Source of the DNA: Acidimicrobiaceae bacterium
Lineage (GTDB): Bacteria; Actinomycetota; Acidimicrobiia; Acidimicrobiales; MedAcidi-G1
Length of the DNA: 50,677 nucleotides
Reading direction: 5' to 3'
Assembly: GCA_002726315.1 (NCBI GenBank)
Contig: PBSS01000005.1
Coordinates: forward strand, 19,054-69,730
Position numbers and translations under genes: made by a program. Below, piece after piece: positions 7,131 to 16,911 of this stretch (positions within the stretch are counted from its first letter, which is position 1; every line of letters starts with the position of its first letter). The notes under the pieces are model-generated. The model saw nothing but the letters and a program-made list of their open reading frames with translations. It made no database searches and was not told the DNA's origin.

Positions 7131-7769
7131 TTGAGTGACGTGAGCGACCAGTTCATCGCCGCATTCCAATCCTTTGCCAGGTCAGAGGGAATCCGAACGC
7201 CCGATTTGGGACAGCCGATGGCGCTTCTGGCGGAAGCTCTAGGGCGGGTGTCGAGGTTGGATCCAGTTGAGCGACCGAACGTGCCCGTGGTTGAAAACCA
7301 TCTGACCGATTCACTTGAGATGGCGGAGGGCCCTGTGGGCGACCTCCTACGGTCCGTTCTTCCTGACGTCGGTTGGGCTCAGCCATACCCCGAGCATGTG
7401 GGTGAACCCGACATGGATGCTCTCAGGGCCGGCTACGGCTATGCGCTCATCGTTGGCTCATTGGAGAACTCGTGTCGGGGTGACGCGTCCCCGCTGTACA
7501 CCAGCGAGGAGATCCTTGCCGGAGCTGTACTCCACGGGCCCCGTGTCGCCTACCCGTCCCATGTGCACAGGGCTACCGAGGTCTACTGGGTGGCTTCCGG
7601 GACTGCTGACTGGCAGAAGGGGGATTCCTGGAGTCGTCATGGACCGGGTGCGGCCATCCTCCATGACACGGGGGTGCGACATGCAACAGTCACTGGCGAT
7701 GAGCCGACTTTGCTCCTCTTCGCTTGGGTGACCGACCCCCACTCGATCCCTGTCATCGTAAGGCTCTGA
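7131..7769 (+). CDS. Putative DMSP lyase (DddL/DddQ-type cupin)
   Basis: 212 residues from TTG 7131 (209 from GTG 7140; neither has a strong Shine-Dalgarno). A helical N-terminal half contains ENHLTDSLEMA and the aromatic LPDVGWAQPYPEH. The C-terminal half is a single cupin with metal-ligand pattern H144-x-H146-x3-E150-x-Y152 in YPSHVHRATEVYWVASG, and a second histidine H184 in GVRHATVTGD. The order 'Y-P-x-H-x-H-x3-E-x-Y-x3-G-x-A-x-W' and the length match the DMSP-lyase cupins (DddL, DddQ, DddW, DddK), which split dimethylsulfoniopropionate into DMS and acrylate using the metal and the Tyr. The neighbouring hydratase fits acrylate use. It could also be a related cupin with another beta-elimination substrate. 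Family confidence is good; activity is inferred. Confidence 0.7.
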   Translation: MSDVSDQFIAAFQSFARSEGIRTPDLGQPMALLAEALGRVSRLDPVERPNVPVVENHLTDSLEMAEGPVGDLLRSVLPDVGWAQPYPEHVGEPDMDALRAGYGYALIVGSLENSCRGDASPLYTSEEILAGAVLHGPRVAYPSHVHRATEVYWVASGTADWQKGDSWSRHGPGAAILHDTGVRHATVTGDEPTLLLFAWVTDPHSIPVIVRL

Positions 7770-7811
7770 TTCCCATCCCGACCCTGACATCGGGCGGCGA
7801 CCTAGCGCCGG

Positions 7812-7817
7812 TACCGT
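7812..7817 (+). promoter_or_regulatory. -10 box of the rhomboid gene
   Basis: TACCGT, 7 nt before the GTG at 7825. This supports that codon over the GTG at 7816. Confidence 0.4.
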
Positions 7818-7824
7818 GCGGCCG

Positions 7825-8736
7825 GTGAGCAACCCGATGAACGGTGACACATGCGATTGGCACCCAGAGCGGCGGGCAGGGGTGAGCTGCCAACGGTGCA
7901 CCCGGATGATCTGTGGAGAGTGCATGCACACGGCCTCGGTCGGTTTCCACTGCCCCGAGTGCGCCGGGCCGATCGTTGTTGGCAGATCGCATCGCCCACG
8001 GCTGCGAACCATCGGTACCGTCGGCATGCAACACGATGACGGCCGTAGCGCAACGATGGCGATCATCGCCTTGAACGTCGCTGCTTTCTTATGGACCCTT
8101 GTTTCGGGAGGTTCGCTCGCTGGCGGTGGAGGGAATACCACTATCGACTTCGGACTGCTCGGTTACGGCAGGGTGCGCGATGGTTTTTCCATCATTCACA
8201 TCGGTATTGCCGAAGGTGAGTGGTGGCGGCTTGCCACGGGTGCGTTCTTGCACGGTGGGCTGTTACACCTGGTATTCAACATGTTCTTAGCGTGGATGCT
8301 CGGCCACCAGTTAGAGCGACTCCATGGCCCTGGTCGCTTCGTCGGTCTGTACACGGCGTCGTTGGCCGCCGGATCCTTGGGTGTGATGATCCTCGATCCA
8401 TTGGCATTGACCGTGGGTGCCTCCGGGGCAGTGTTTGGCCTGATGGGGGCCACGCTTGTCCATCAGCTTCGGCGGGGGATCAACCCATGGAGCTCAGGTG
8501 TTGGTGGGTTGGTGGTGATCAACTTGGTGTTTACGGTAAGTCGACCCGGCATCAGTCTTGGCGGACACGTTGGTGGCCTGATCGGTGGTGCAGTTGTGGC
8601 GTGGATGATCGATGAGGCTGAGCGCCGAAGGGCGCCACGGTTCGTGGGGTCGTTCCTGCCCGTCGTGTCCTCACTCGTGTTCGGTGCTGGTGCCATCTGG
8701 GCGGCAGGAAACTGGGCCAACCCGCTCCTTGGCTGA
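7825..8736 (+). CDS. Rhomboid-family intramembrane protease with N-terminal zinc finger
   Basis: 303 residues from GTG 7825 (306 from GTG 7816). The N-terminal 50 residues form a B-box-like zinc-binding module (C-x2-H, C-x2-C, C-x2-C, H-C-x2-C spacing, ending in FHCPECAG). A basic linker leads into six or so membrane segments. Rhomboid motifs are complete: H-G-G-L-L-H-L-V-F-N in the loop/TM2, the nucleophile Ser in TVGASGAVFG (about residue 200), and the catalytic His in GGHVGGLIGG (about 248). It cleaves transmembrane substrates within the bilayer; the substrate is unknown. The zinc module presumably faces the cytosol and may recruit substrates. Confidence 0.92.
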   Translation: MSNPMNGDTCDWHPERRAGVSCQRCTRMICGECMHTASVGFHCPECAGPIVVGRSHRPRLRTIGTVGMQHDDGRSATMAIIALNVAAFLWTLVSGGSLAGGGGNTTIDFGLLGYGRVRDGFSIIHIGIAEGEWWRLATGAFLHGGLLHLVFNMFLAWMLGHQLERLHGPGRFVGLYTASLAAGSLGVMILDPLALTVGASGAVFGLMGATLVHQLRRGINPWSSGVGGLVVINLVFTVSRPGISLGGHVGGLIGGAVVAWMIDEAERRRAPRFVGSFLPVVSSLVFGAGAIWAAGNWANPLLG

Positions 8737-8814
8737 ACGGTAAGGCTGGATAGCATGCTGGCAGTTGGTCGAAAGTATGTCGGTAGCGGCCAAGCGCTGG
8801 GCACAGGTTCGCCG

Positions 8815-8820
8815 TAGTCT
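8815..8820 (+). promoter_or_regulatory. -10 box of the cysteine desulfurase gene
   Basis: TAGTCT, 7 nt before the GTG at 8828. It decides the start of the next gene. A second box, TAGCAT at 8751-8756, lies 8 nt before the TTG at 8765. Confidence 0.4.
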
Positions 8821-8827
8821 CGGTGGG

Positions 8828-9979
8828 GTGGAGGAGCGGTCTGACCGACAGGTCTACCTGGACCATGCGGCTAGCACACCGCCGCGCCCCGAGGTGGTCG
8901 AGGCGATGCTGCCGTGGTTGGCTGAGCACCCAGGCAATCCATCTGGATCCCATCGCCTAGCACGTGACGCCCGCAGGGCGATCGATGATGCCCGTGATGC
9001 CGTTGCGGCTTTAGTGGGATTGGATGCAGGCGGTGTGGTGTTTACGAGCGGAGGTACCGAGGCTGACAACTTGGCGGTAGACGGTGTGCTGGGGGCCGAT
9101 TCTGGTGTTGCAGTGTGTTGTAGTACCGAGCATGTGGCTGTTTTGGAGCCGGTAAGGGACTCGGACGGGGTGGTCCTGTCAGTCGACGCGGGAGGTCGCA
9201 TCGACCTAGGTGCACTGGCTGAAACCCTCGACTCCGTGGCTGATATCAAACTGGTGTCGGTGATGGCAGTCAATAACGAGACCGGAGTGATCAGCCCGGT
9301 AGCCGAGGTCGCCTCGATGGTCGCCGAGCGTGCACCCGGTGCCGTGGTCCACTGTGATGCCGTGCAGGCAGCGGCATGGCTGGACCTGCCCAGCACCTGT
9401 CAGGGTGCACACCTGGTGAGCATTACTGGCCACAAATTCGGTGGCCCCAAGGGAGCTGGGGTGCTGGCACTTGACGGCAACATCCCCCTATCTCCGATGC
9501 TGCGCGGAGGAGGTCAAGAGCGGGAGCGTCGCAGTGGCACCCAGAACGTGCCTGCCATTGTGGGCCTGGGTCGCGCCGCCGAGTTGGTCATGGAAGATCG
9601 CAAGGACACAGCAGACAGGGTGGCGGCAATGAGAGATCGCCTGGAGGCCGGCTTGTTGGCGTCGGTTCCCGGCACCCGCTGCACAGTTCCTGAAGGTGTC
9701 GAGCGGATTCCAGCCGTGACACACCTATGTTTCGAGGGAGTTGAGAGTGAGGCCCTCCTATACCTGTTGGAACAGGAGGGGATTTGTGCCAGTGCAGCGT
9801 CGTCGTGTTCCAGTGGTGCTCAGGAATCCAGCCATGTTCTGGCTGCGATGGGAGTTGACCGAGAGATGGCGGCAGGGTCTCTGCGTCTTTCCCTTGCATG
9901 GCCAACCACTGAGGAGGACGTGGACCATGCGCTGTCAGTTATCCCCGGAATCGCGAGATGCCTGTCGGCGGGCACCTGA
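8828..9979 (+). CDS. Cysteine desulfurase (IscS/NifS type)
   Basis: 383 residues from GTG 8828. In-frame TTG 8765 and ATG 8777 would add an unconserved basic tail. I chose 8828 because it follows TAGTCT-N7 and yields the usual family N-terminus just before VYLDHAASTPPRP. This PLP enzyme removes sulfur from cysteine to make a persulfide for Fe-S clusters and thio-modified tRNA. The PLP lysine is in ITGHKFGGPKG (about K203) and the catalytic Cys is in ASSCSSG (about C327), close to the E. coli IscS positions. SGGTEADNLA and HCDAVQAAAW bind PLP. Its TGA overlaps the ATG of mnmA, the enzyme that uses this sulfur. Confidence 0.95.
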   Translation: MEERSDRQVYLDHAASTPPRPEVVEAMLPWLAEHPGNPSGSHRLARDARRAIDDARDAVAALVGLDAGGVVFTSGGTEADNLAVDGVLGADSGVAVCCSTEHVAVLEPVRDSDGVVLSVDAGGRIDLGALAETLDSVADIKLVSVMAVNNETGVISPVAEVASMVAERAPGAVVHCDAVQAAAWLDLPSTCQGAHLVSITGHKFGGPKGAGVLALDGNIPLSPMLRGGGQERERRSGTQNVPAIVGLGRAAELVMEDRKDTADRVAAMRDRLEAGLLASVPGTRCTVPEGVERIPAVTHLCFEGVESEALLYLLEQEGICASAASSCSSGAQESSHVLAAMGVDREMAAGSLRLSLAWPTTEEDVDHALSVIPGIARCLSAGT

Positions 9980-11049
9980 TGGCTACACGGCGGGTGATGG
10001 TTGCCATGTCAGGTGGTGTTGATTCATCTGTGGCAGCTGCCCTAGTGCAAGAAACTGGCCATGATGTGGTTGGGGTGACGCTCCGGCTGTGGGGCGGTGA
10101 GTCCGACTCGGGTTGCTGTTCGGTATCTGATGTCGACGACGCACGACGGGTGGCTGACGCTCTTGGCATTGACCACCACGTATTCAACATGAGTGATGAT
10201 TTCAATCGACATGTGGTGGAGCCGTACGTCGCAGACCATGCTGCTGGTCGTACGCCCAACCCGTGTGTTGAGTGCAACCGGCACATCAAGTTTGACCGAC
10301 TGCTACGGCGTGCCCAGTCACTTGGGTTTGATCGGCTGGTAACAGGCCACCACGCCCGAGTTGTAGAAATTTCTGATGGGACCAGGCGCATTGCCAGGGC
10401 TGTTGACCCCGGCAAGGACCAGTCCTACGTACTACACATGTTGGACCAAGAGGTCCTAGCTTGCCTTGACCTGCCGGTCGGTGAGATGTCCAAGGAAGAT
10501 GTCAGGAAGCGGGCAAAGACCCTTGGTTTGCGTACGGCCAACAAGCCCGACAGTCAGGACGTGTGCTTCATCACCAGTGCATCCCGCGGTGGGGGCGGCA
10601 GGCGCGAATTCCTACGCCGGCGGATCCCCCTAACTGCCGGACGGGTCGTGGACGGTTCTGGAGCCGAGGTGGGTCGGGTCGATGCTGTGGAAATGGTCAC
10701 GCTAGGCCAGCGAAAGGGTATGGATCTGGCCGGCGGCAATACCCCCAGATATGCGACGGCGGTCGACACTACGACTGCAACGGTCACCGTCGGGCCGGCA
10801 GCGGACCTATTTGTCGATACCACTCCAGTTAGTGGCGCGGGTTGGGCTAACAGGCCTGTGGAAGGTCGCGTGCTGGTACAGACAAGTGCCCATGGCAAGC
10901 CGGCTTCAGCCTTCCTTCAGGTGGAGAGTTCAGTTGAAGAAGGGCAGATGTTGGTCCGCTGGGATGAGCCTCACCGGAAGGTGGCGCCAGGACAGAGCGT
11001 GGTCTTCTACCAGGGGACTCTGGTGCTCGGAGGTGCCCTAGCCTGTTGA
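9979..11049 (+). CDS. mnmA: tRNA-specific 2-thiouridylase MnmA
   Basis: 356 residues from the ATG at 9979, which overlaps the desulfurase stop codon by one base and is therefore likely translationally coupled. It thiolates U34 of Lys, Glu and Gln tRNAs. The ATP pyrophosphatase PP-loop SGGVDSS is at 11-17. The catalytic cysteines are C96 in NPCVECN and C196 in SQDVCFI, and the TGHHAR segment between them is conserved. The C-terminal beta-barrel domain begins at about 210. An upstream in-frame start at 9958 is unlikely because it adds seven residues inside the preceding gene. The gene order with the sulfur donor is functionally coherent. Confidence 0.96.
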   Translation: MATRRVMVAMSGGVDSSVAAALVQETGHDVVGVTLRLWGGESDSGCCSVSDVDDARRVADALGIDHHVFNMSDDFNRHVVEPYVADHAAGRTPNPCVECNRHIKFDRLLRRAQSLGFDRLVTGHHARVVEISDGTRRIARAVDPGKDQSYVLHMLDQEVLACLDLPVGEMSKEDVRKRAKTLGLRTANKPDSQDVCFITSASRGGGGRREFLRRRIPLTAGRVVDGSGAEVGRVDAVEMVTLGQRKGMDLAGGNTPRYATAVDTTTATVTVGPAADLFVDTTPVSGAGWANRPVEGRVLVQTSAHGKPASAFLQVESSVEEGQMLVRWDEPHRKVAPGQSVVFYQGTLVLGGALAC

Positions 11050-11070
11050 GCCTGGTCTATGCATAGGGTT

Positions 11071-11994
11071 TCAGCCCACCGATAGCCTGCGTCGTTCAGC
11101 TTCGACCAGCAACGCGTCGGGCCGTGTAGGGGTGAACAGGAAGGCGCTTACCGACTGCACCTCGGCAACCGAGTTCCTCTTTGCTATGAGCATTTCGTGA
11201 GGTTCGGTACAGGCAACCTCAAGAGCCATGCCGTGAGCCGCCTGGCTGAGGTCAAGCGCGTCAGTGTTTGGCCTGGCCGGCCCGATCGACGAGATGCTGG
11301 CGCGTGCCAGCAGCGTGGGCTCAGCCAGCGCCAGGTGGTCGTGGAGCACGAGTCCTGCTGGCACTAGGACCACCCACCGACGAGTCAACTGATTGGTGGC
11401 CCTAACCGCAAGGGCAACAAGGGGGAATCCGATGACGCAGGCAGCAGTTCCTACGACCCAGCGACTGTCCGCCAATAGCAGCGGCCCCGCGGTGCTGCCC
11501 AGTATGGCCACCACCCAGGCCAGGGGCCCTAGCAGGAGAACCACCGGGCCGGGGCCCCTGAGCAGGAATCTCCGCTCGTCGCCGTAAGAGGCCCCGTTAA
11601 CGAACAGGTCTCCGACCGGTGCTGACAGAGCACTGACCCCAACAAGAAGGCCGGATGTTATTCCGACGATGGCCCACACGGGTTCGTCAGTTGTGACGGC
11701 TGCCCAGATCGCTGCAGTCGCAGTCGCGGGGCCACCCATGCGCACGACCGTCAGGGAGAGCGGGTGAGGGATTAGGACAGCCACAAGACCGACTGACCAG
11801 AGGACCCAGAGCCCGACAGATGCAGTATTCCTGAGTCCTAACGCTGCCTCGTCGAGGCTGTCTGCCAGTGCAGGTCCAAGCGTGAGAGGCAATACCAGCC
11901 AGGTAGCGCGCAGGATCCAGGCTGCTGTCATCTCGGAGCATCGTTCGCCCCTATCGGATCGTCTTTGGAAGGTGCCGCTGGTCACGGCTGCCAC
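11071..11994 (-). CDS. Integral membrane protein, unknown
   Basis: 307 residues from GTG 11994. The ATG at 11929-11931 (residue 22, MTAAWILRATWLVLPL) gives 286 residues and starts directly in the first membrane segment, so it may be the true start. About six hydrophobic segments run to residue 215. A hydrophilic C-terminal domain of about 90 residues follows, containing HDHLALAEPTLLARASISSIGPA and ending in AERRRLSVG. The arrangement resembles membrane proteins with a cytosolic PH-like or YdbT-like tail, but I do not recognise the family. It converges on mnmA with a 21-nt gap and is divergent from ligA. Confidence 0.75.
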   Translation of the reverse strand: MAAVTSGTFQRRSDRGERCSEMTAAWILRATWLVLPLTLGPALADSLDEAALGLRNTASVGLWVLWSVGLVAVLIPHPLSLTVVRMGGPATATAAIWAAVTTDEPVWAIVGITSGLLVGVSALSAPVGDLFVNGASYGDERRFLLRGPGPVVLLLGPLAWVVAILGSTAGPLLLADSRWVVGTAACVIGFPLVALAVRATNQLTRRWVVLVPAGLVLHDHLALAEPTLLARASISSIGPARPNTDALDLSQAAHGMALEVACTEPHEMLIAKRNSVAEVQSVSAFLFTPTRPDALLVEAERRRLSVG

Positions 11995-12047
11995 GCTAGG
12001 GGCAGGTATGTCGTCCGAGGCTTCCCGGGGCTGGGTCGGGCCACAGG

Positions 12048-14105
<2,058 letters not shown>

Positions 14106-14108
14106 GCC

Positions 14109-14522
14109 TCAGCCATTGACCCGGAAGCACCAGTCGATGGAGGCAGTCCTGTCTGGAGTCTGGACAGGCCAGTAGCGCGCCGTCGTACAGACATCCTGTG
14201 GCGGGAGGGCCTCGAGAACCAGGCCCTCGCCGGGACGAAACAAAATCGAGTTGAGAGCGCTTTGGACTTGCTGCTGGTCGATGGGGATGACCGTGCCACC
14301 GATATGAACGAGTTCACCCGACCATCCTGGTGCCAAGATCAGACCGACTGTGGCCTGGTGGATCACCTCGTCTCCCCTTGGTGGAACCAGTTCGACAATG
14401 GCGGGGTTCGAGTCGACGGTGACGTCTCTGTTGTTGCCGTCCTCGATGAGAGCTGCCATTACGAGGAGGGCGATACCCAATGTCAAGAGCGTGATGATCC
14501 CGATGGTGCTACGGCGGCTCAC
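14109..14522 (-). CDS. Membrane-anchored protein, unknown
   Basis: 137 residues. A single N-terminal hydrophobic segment at about 7-25 (IGIITLLTLGIALLVMAALI) would anchor it with the remaining 110 residues outside. The external part has a proline/acidic strand (NPAIVELVPPRGDEV), a GELVHIGGTVIPID segment and two cysteines (DVCTTARYW, DWCFRVNG) that could form a disulfide. The GTG start lies 6 nt after TAACCT. It is convergent with ligA (3-nt gap) and divergent from the PASTA kinase, so a role at the envelope is possible but not shown. Confidence 0.68.
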   Translation of the reverse strand: MSRRSTIGIITLLTLGIALLVMAALIEDGNNRDVTVDSNPAIVELVPPRGDEVIHQATVGLILAPGWSGELVHIGGTVIPIDQQQVQSALNSILFRPGEGLVLEALPPQDVCTTARYWPVQTPDRTASIDWCFRVNG

Positions 14523-14528
14523 GGGCGC

Positions 14529-14534
14529 AGGTTA
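14529..14534 (-). promoter_or_regulatory. -10 box of the membrane-anchored protein
   Basis: TAACCT on the minus strand, 6 nt from the GTG at 14522. Confidence 0.45.
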
Positions 14535-14617
14535 TCGGGAGGGTGGTTCCTGGGGTCTGAAAGGAAGTTCAAGTTTGTCGGCCTAGGGGGTTGGTCCTCT
14601 GAGTGGCTACTCCGCAG

Positions 14618-14623
14618 TAGCCT
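14618..14623 (+). promoter_or_regulatory. -10 box of the PASTA kinase gene
   Basis: TAGCCT, 6 nt before the GTG at 14630. The same hexamer and spacing occur before the MATE gene. Confidence 0.5.
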
Positions 14624-14629
14624 CGCCCC

Positions 14630-16507
14630 GTGATGGATGGTCAGTATTCCGGTGGAGGTACCGGCGGATCAGGAGGCTCAGGTAGCCCCACTCCGTCACC
14701 TCTAATCGGGCAGTTGGTTGATGGTAGGTACCGGCTGAGCGCTGCCATAGGTACAGGAGGATCGGGCACTGTCTACCTAGCTGAAGACATCAGTCTGGGT
14801 CGCCGGGTTGCGGTAAAGGTCCTGCACACCGCTGCCTCGCGTGATCCAGCTTTTGTTAGACAGTTTCGCGCCGAGGCCCAGGCAGTCGCTTCATTGAATA
14901 GCTCCCACGTGGTCGATGTCTACGACTGGGGTATTGATGGTCAGGCGTACCTCGTCACCGAATATCTAGGTGGTGGGAGCCTGCGGAGCATTCTGGCTTC
15001 GGGGCGTACTCTCAGTTCCTCCCAGGTCTTGGTATTGGCGCTTGATGTGTGTCGTGGATTGGACCACGCACATAGCAGGGGCCTAGTCCACCGTGATGTC
15101 AAGCCCGCGAACTTGCTTTTCGGCGAGGATGGTCGTATCCGTATTGCTGACTTCGGTCTAGCAACTGTGATGACTAGTGAGCAGCCAGGTGCTGGTCATG
15201 CGGGAACTGCCCGTTATGCGTCACCTGAGCAGGCTCGAGGAAAGGTGGTCGACGGCAGGTCTGACGTGTATGCCCTTGCACTGTGCGTCGTTGAGGCGGT
15301 TACAGGTCATCTTCCTTTTGTGGAGAGCACGGTGGCTGGCACGCTCAGGGCCCGTGATGGTCGCGACGTTCCTATTCCCGACGTGCTCGGACCGCTGGCT
15401 CCCGTTGTGGCTAGGGCCGGCGCTGCCCATCCCGACAAGCGACCAACGGCGGTGGAGTTCGGCCGACTGTTGCTGAGTATGGCTGAGGGCATGCCTCGTC
15501 CTGAGCCGTTGCAGTTGGTCGGTCCCGGTGAGGTCGGAGCGTCGCCGCTGCCGGGCGAGGCTACTTCGGTGACGCCAAGCGTGTTTCCCGATTCACGCCC
15601 TCCTCCACATCGGCATGTCGGTCCACGTCGCCGTTGGCCTACTGTCGTGGCTACTGCTGCCCTCGTTGTTGGAGTGGTCATTGGCGGCACGGTCCTCTGG
15701 GAGGCCACGAGGGACGTGACTCGGCGCCTCCCGTCACTTGTCGGATCCTCCGGTGAGAGCGCCAGTACCCTGCTGGCCGAGTTGGGCTGGGTGGTCGAGG
15801 AGCGCTTCGACAGACAAGACGGCTCGGTTGAGGGCGAGCTGCTTGAGATGAGTCCCGCCGGTGGAACGGCACTGGCAGAGGGCGAGGCCGTGATACTGGT
15901 GATCTCCCTCGGAGCTGACCGTGTAGCTGTTCCCTCCAGCCTCGTTGGGGTGACCGCTTCTGAGGCCAGCCGCCTTCTCGATGAGGTGGGCCTTACGGCC
16001 GGAGAGGTTACCCGAGGTCACTCCGAGGACATCCTCCCGGGCCTCGTGATTGAAGTCCTCGATGCCTCTACAAGCCTTCCCCTTGGTACTGCTGTTGATC
16101 TGGTCCTTTCGGCGGGCCCAGCACCGCGGTCGGTGCCCACAGGGCTCGTCGGAATGCAGGCAGCAGACGTGCAGGCCTCACTCCTTGCCCTCAAGTTACT
16201 CCCGATCCTGGTAGACACGCCCGGGCTGTCGGGGGTCGGCACCGTGGTCCGCTTGGCTCCGGCCCCCGGAACCCCTGTACCAATTGGTGCCCAAGTTGAG
16301 GTACTCGTGTCATCGGGCCCCGAGCAGCGCCCACTTCCAGCAGTTGAGGGACTGTCGTTCCTAGCTGCCAATGCCAGGCTGCAAGCTGCAGGCTTTTTGC
16401 ACGTTGAGGTAGTCGGTCCGGTCGACGGATGGATCCTCTCCCAGGATCCCGCAGCCGGTTACCTGGGTCTCCCCGATACCCGGGTAACCCTGACATCATC
16501 CGAATAG
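14630..16507 (+). CDS. pknB: Ser/Thr protein kinase with four PASTA domains (PknB/StkP type)
   Basis: 625 residues. The Gly/Ser-rich N-terminus leads into a Hanks-type kinase domain at about 34-285. It has the glycine loop GTGGSGTV, ATP lysine K63, catalytic D156 in HRDVKPANLLF, metal-binding D174 in DFGLA and the activation-segment end GTARYASPEQARG. A Pro-rich, basic linker precedes one membrane helix at about 337-357. Four PASTA repeats follow outside the cell (about 367-428, 433-496, 501-563, 568-623). These bind peptidoglycan fragments and beta-lactams in relatives that control growth and division. Here the gene sits alone between ligA and gatC instead of in the usual cluster with PP2C phosphatase, FtsW/RodA and PBP genes. 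Confidence 0.93.
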   Translation: MMDGQYSGGGTGGSGGSGSPTPSPLIGQLVDGRYRLSAAIGTGGSGTVYLAEDISLGRRVAVKVLHTAASRDPAFVRQFRAEAQAVASLNSSHVVDVYDWGIDGQAYLVTEYLGGGSLRSILASGRTLSSSQVLVLALDVCRGLDHAHSRGLVHRDVKPANLLFGEDGRIRIADFGLATVMTSEQPGAGHAGTARYASPEQARGKVVDGRSDVYALALCVVEAVTGHLPFVESTVAGTLRARDGRDVPIPDVLGPLAPVVARAGAAHPDKRPTAVEFGRLLLSMAEGMPRPEPLQLVGPGEVGASPLPGEATSVTPSVFPDSRPPPHRHVGPRRRWPTVVATAALVVGVVIGGTVLWEATRDVTRRLPSLVGSSGESASTLLAELGWVVEERFDRQDGSVEGELLEMSPAGGTALAEGEAVILVISLGADRVAVPSSLVGVTASEASRLLDEVGLTAGEVTRGHSEDILPGLVIEVLDASTSLPLGTAVDLVLSAGPAPRSVPTGLVGMQAADVQASLLALKLLPILVDTPGLSGVGTVVRLAPAPGTPVPIGAQVEVLVSSGPEQRPLPAVEGLSFLAANARLQAAGFLHVEVVGPVDGWILSQDPAAGYLGLPDTRVTLTSSE

Positions 16508-16518
16508 TCCTGGGGTGA

Positions 16519-16537
16519 CCCCCGAGAGAGTCGGGGG
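16519..16537 (+). terminator. Hairpin after the PASTA kinase gene
   Basis: CCCCCGA and TCGGGGG form a perfect 7-bp G+C-rich stem around a GAGAG loop, 12 nt after the kinase stop. There is no T tract, so it is either a U-less terminator or an mRNA 3'-end stabiliser. It lies just upstream of the gatC promoter. Confidence 0.4.
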
Positions 16538-16546
16538 ACCGGCCTA

Positions 16547-16552
16547 TAGCCT
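16547..16552 (+). promoter_or_regulatory. -10 box of the gatCAB operon
   Basis: TAGCCT (overlapping TATAGC at 16545-16550), 8 nt before the GTG at 16561. Confidence 0.4.
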
Positions 16553-16560
16553 CTGATTCC

Positions 16561-16911
16561 GTGGAACCTGAAGCCGAAATGCCAACACCTGGTCGCATCA
16601 CTCGTGACGACGTGGCCTACGTGGCACGCCTGGCGCGCCTGAATCTTACCGATGCTGAGTTGGAAGGGTTCACGGGACAGTTGGCGGACGTGTTGGACCA
16701 TGTCGCTGACATTGAGGCCCTGGCTCTGGATGGGGTTGTGCCTACTTCGCACCCGCTGCCACTGTCGAACGTGTTCAGAGCTGATGAGCCCGCTGTGGGC
16801 TCGGACGATGATGCGGACCATCGGTTATTTTGCGAGGAGGTACTGGCCGCGGCCCCCGCCTTCGAGGAATCTCGCTTCCGTGTGCCTCCGGTATTGGGCG
16901 AAGCGCCATGA
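16561..16911 (+). CDS. gatC: Asp/Glu-tRNA amidotransferase subunit C
   Basis: 116 residues from GTG 16561; ATG 16579 is an alternative giving 110. The small GatC subunit wraps between GatA and GatB and stabilises the complex. Conserved features are [19 protein letters not shown] at the N-terminus, [19 protein letters not shown] in the middle and [15 protein letters not shown] with a C-terminal FRVPPVL. It is followed by gatA with an ATGA overlap and gatB with another, so the three subunits are translationally coupled. Confidence 0.95.
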   Translation: MEPEAEMPTPGRITRDDVAYVARLARLNLTDAELEGFTGQLADVLDHVADIEALALDGVVPTSHPLPLSNVFRADEPAVGSDDDADHRLFCEEVLAAAPAFEESRFRVPPVLGEAP

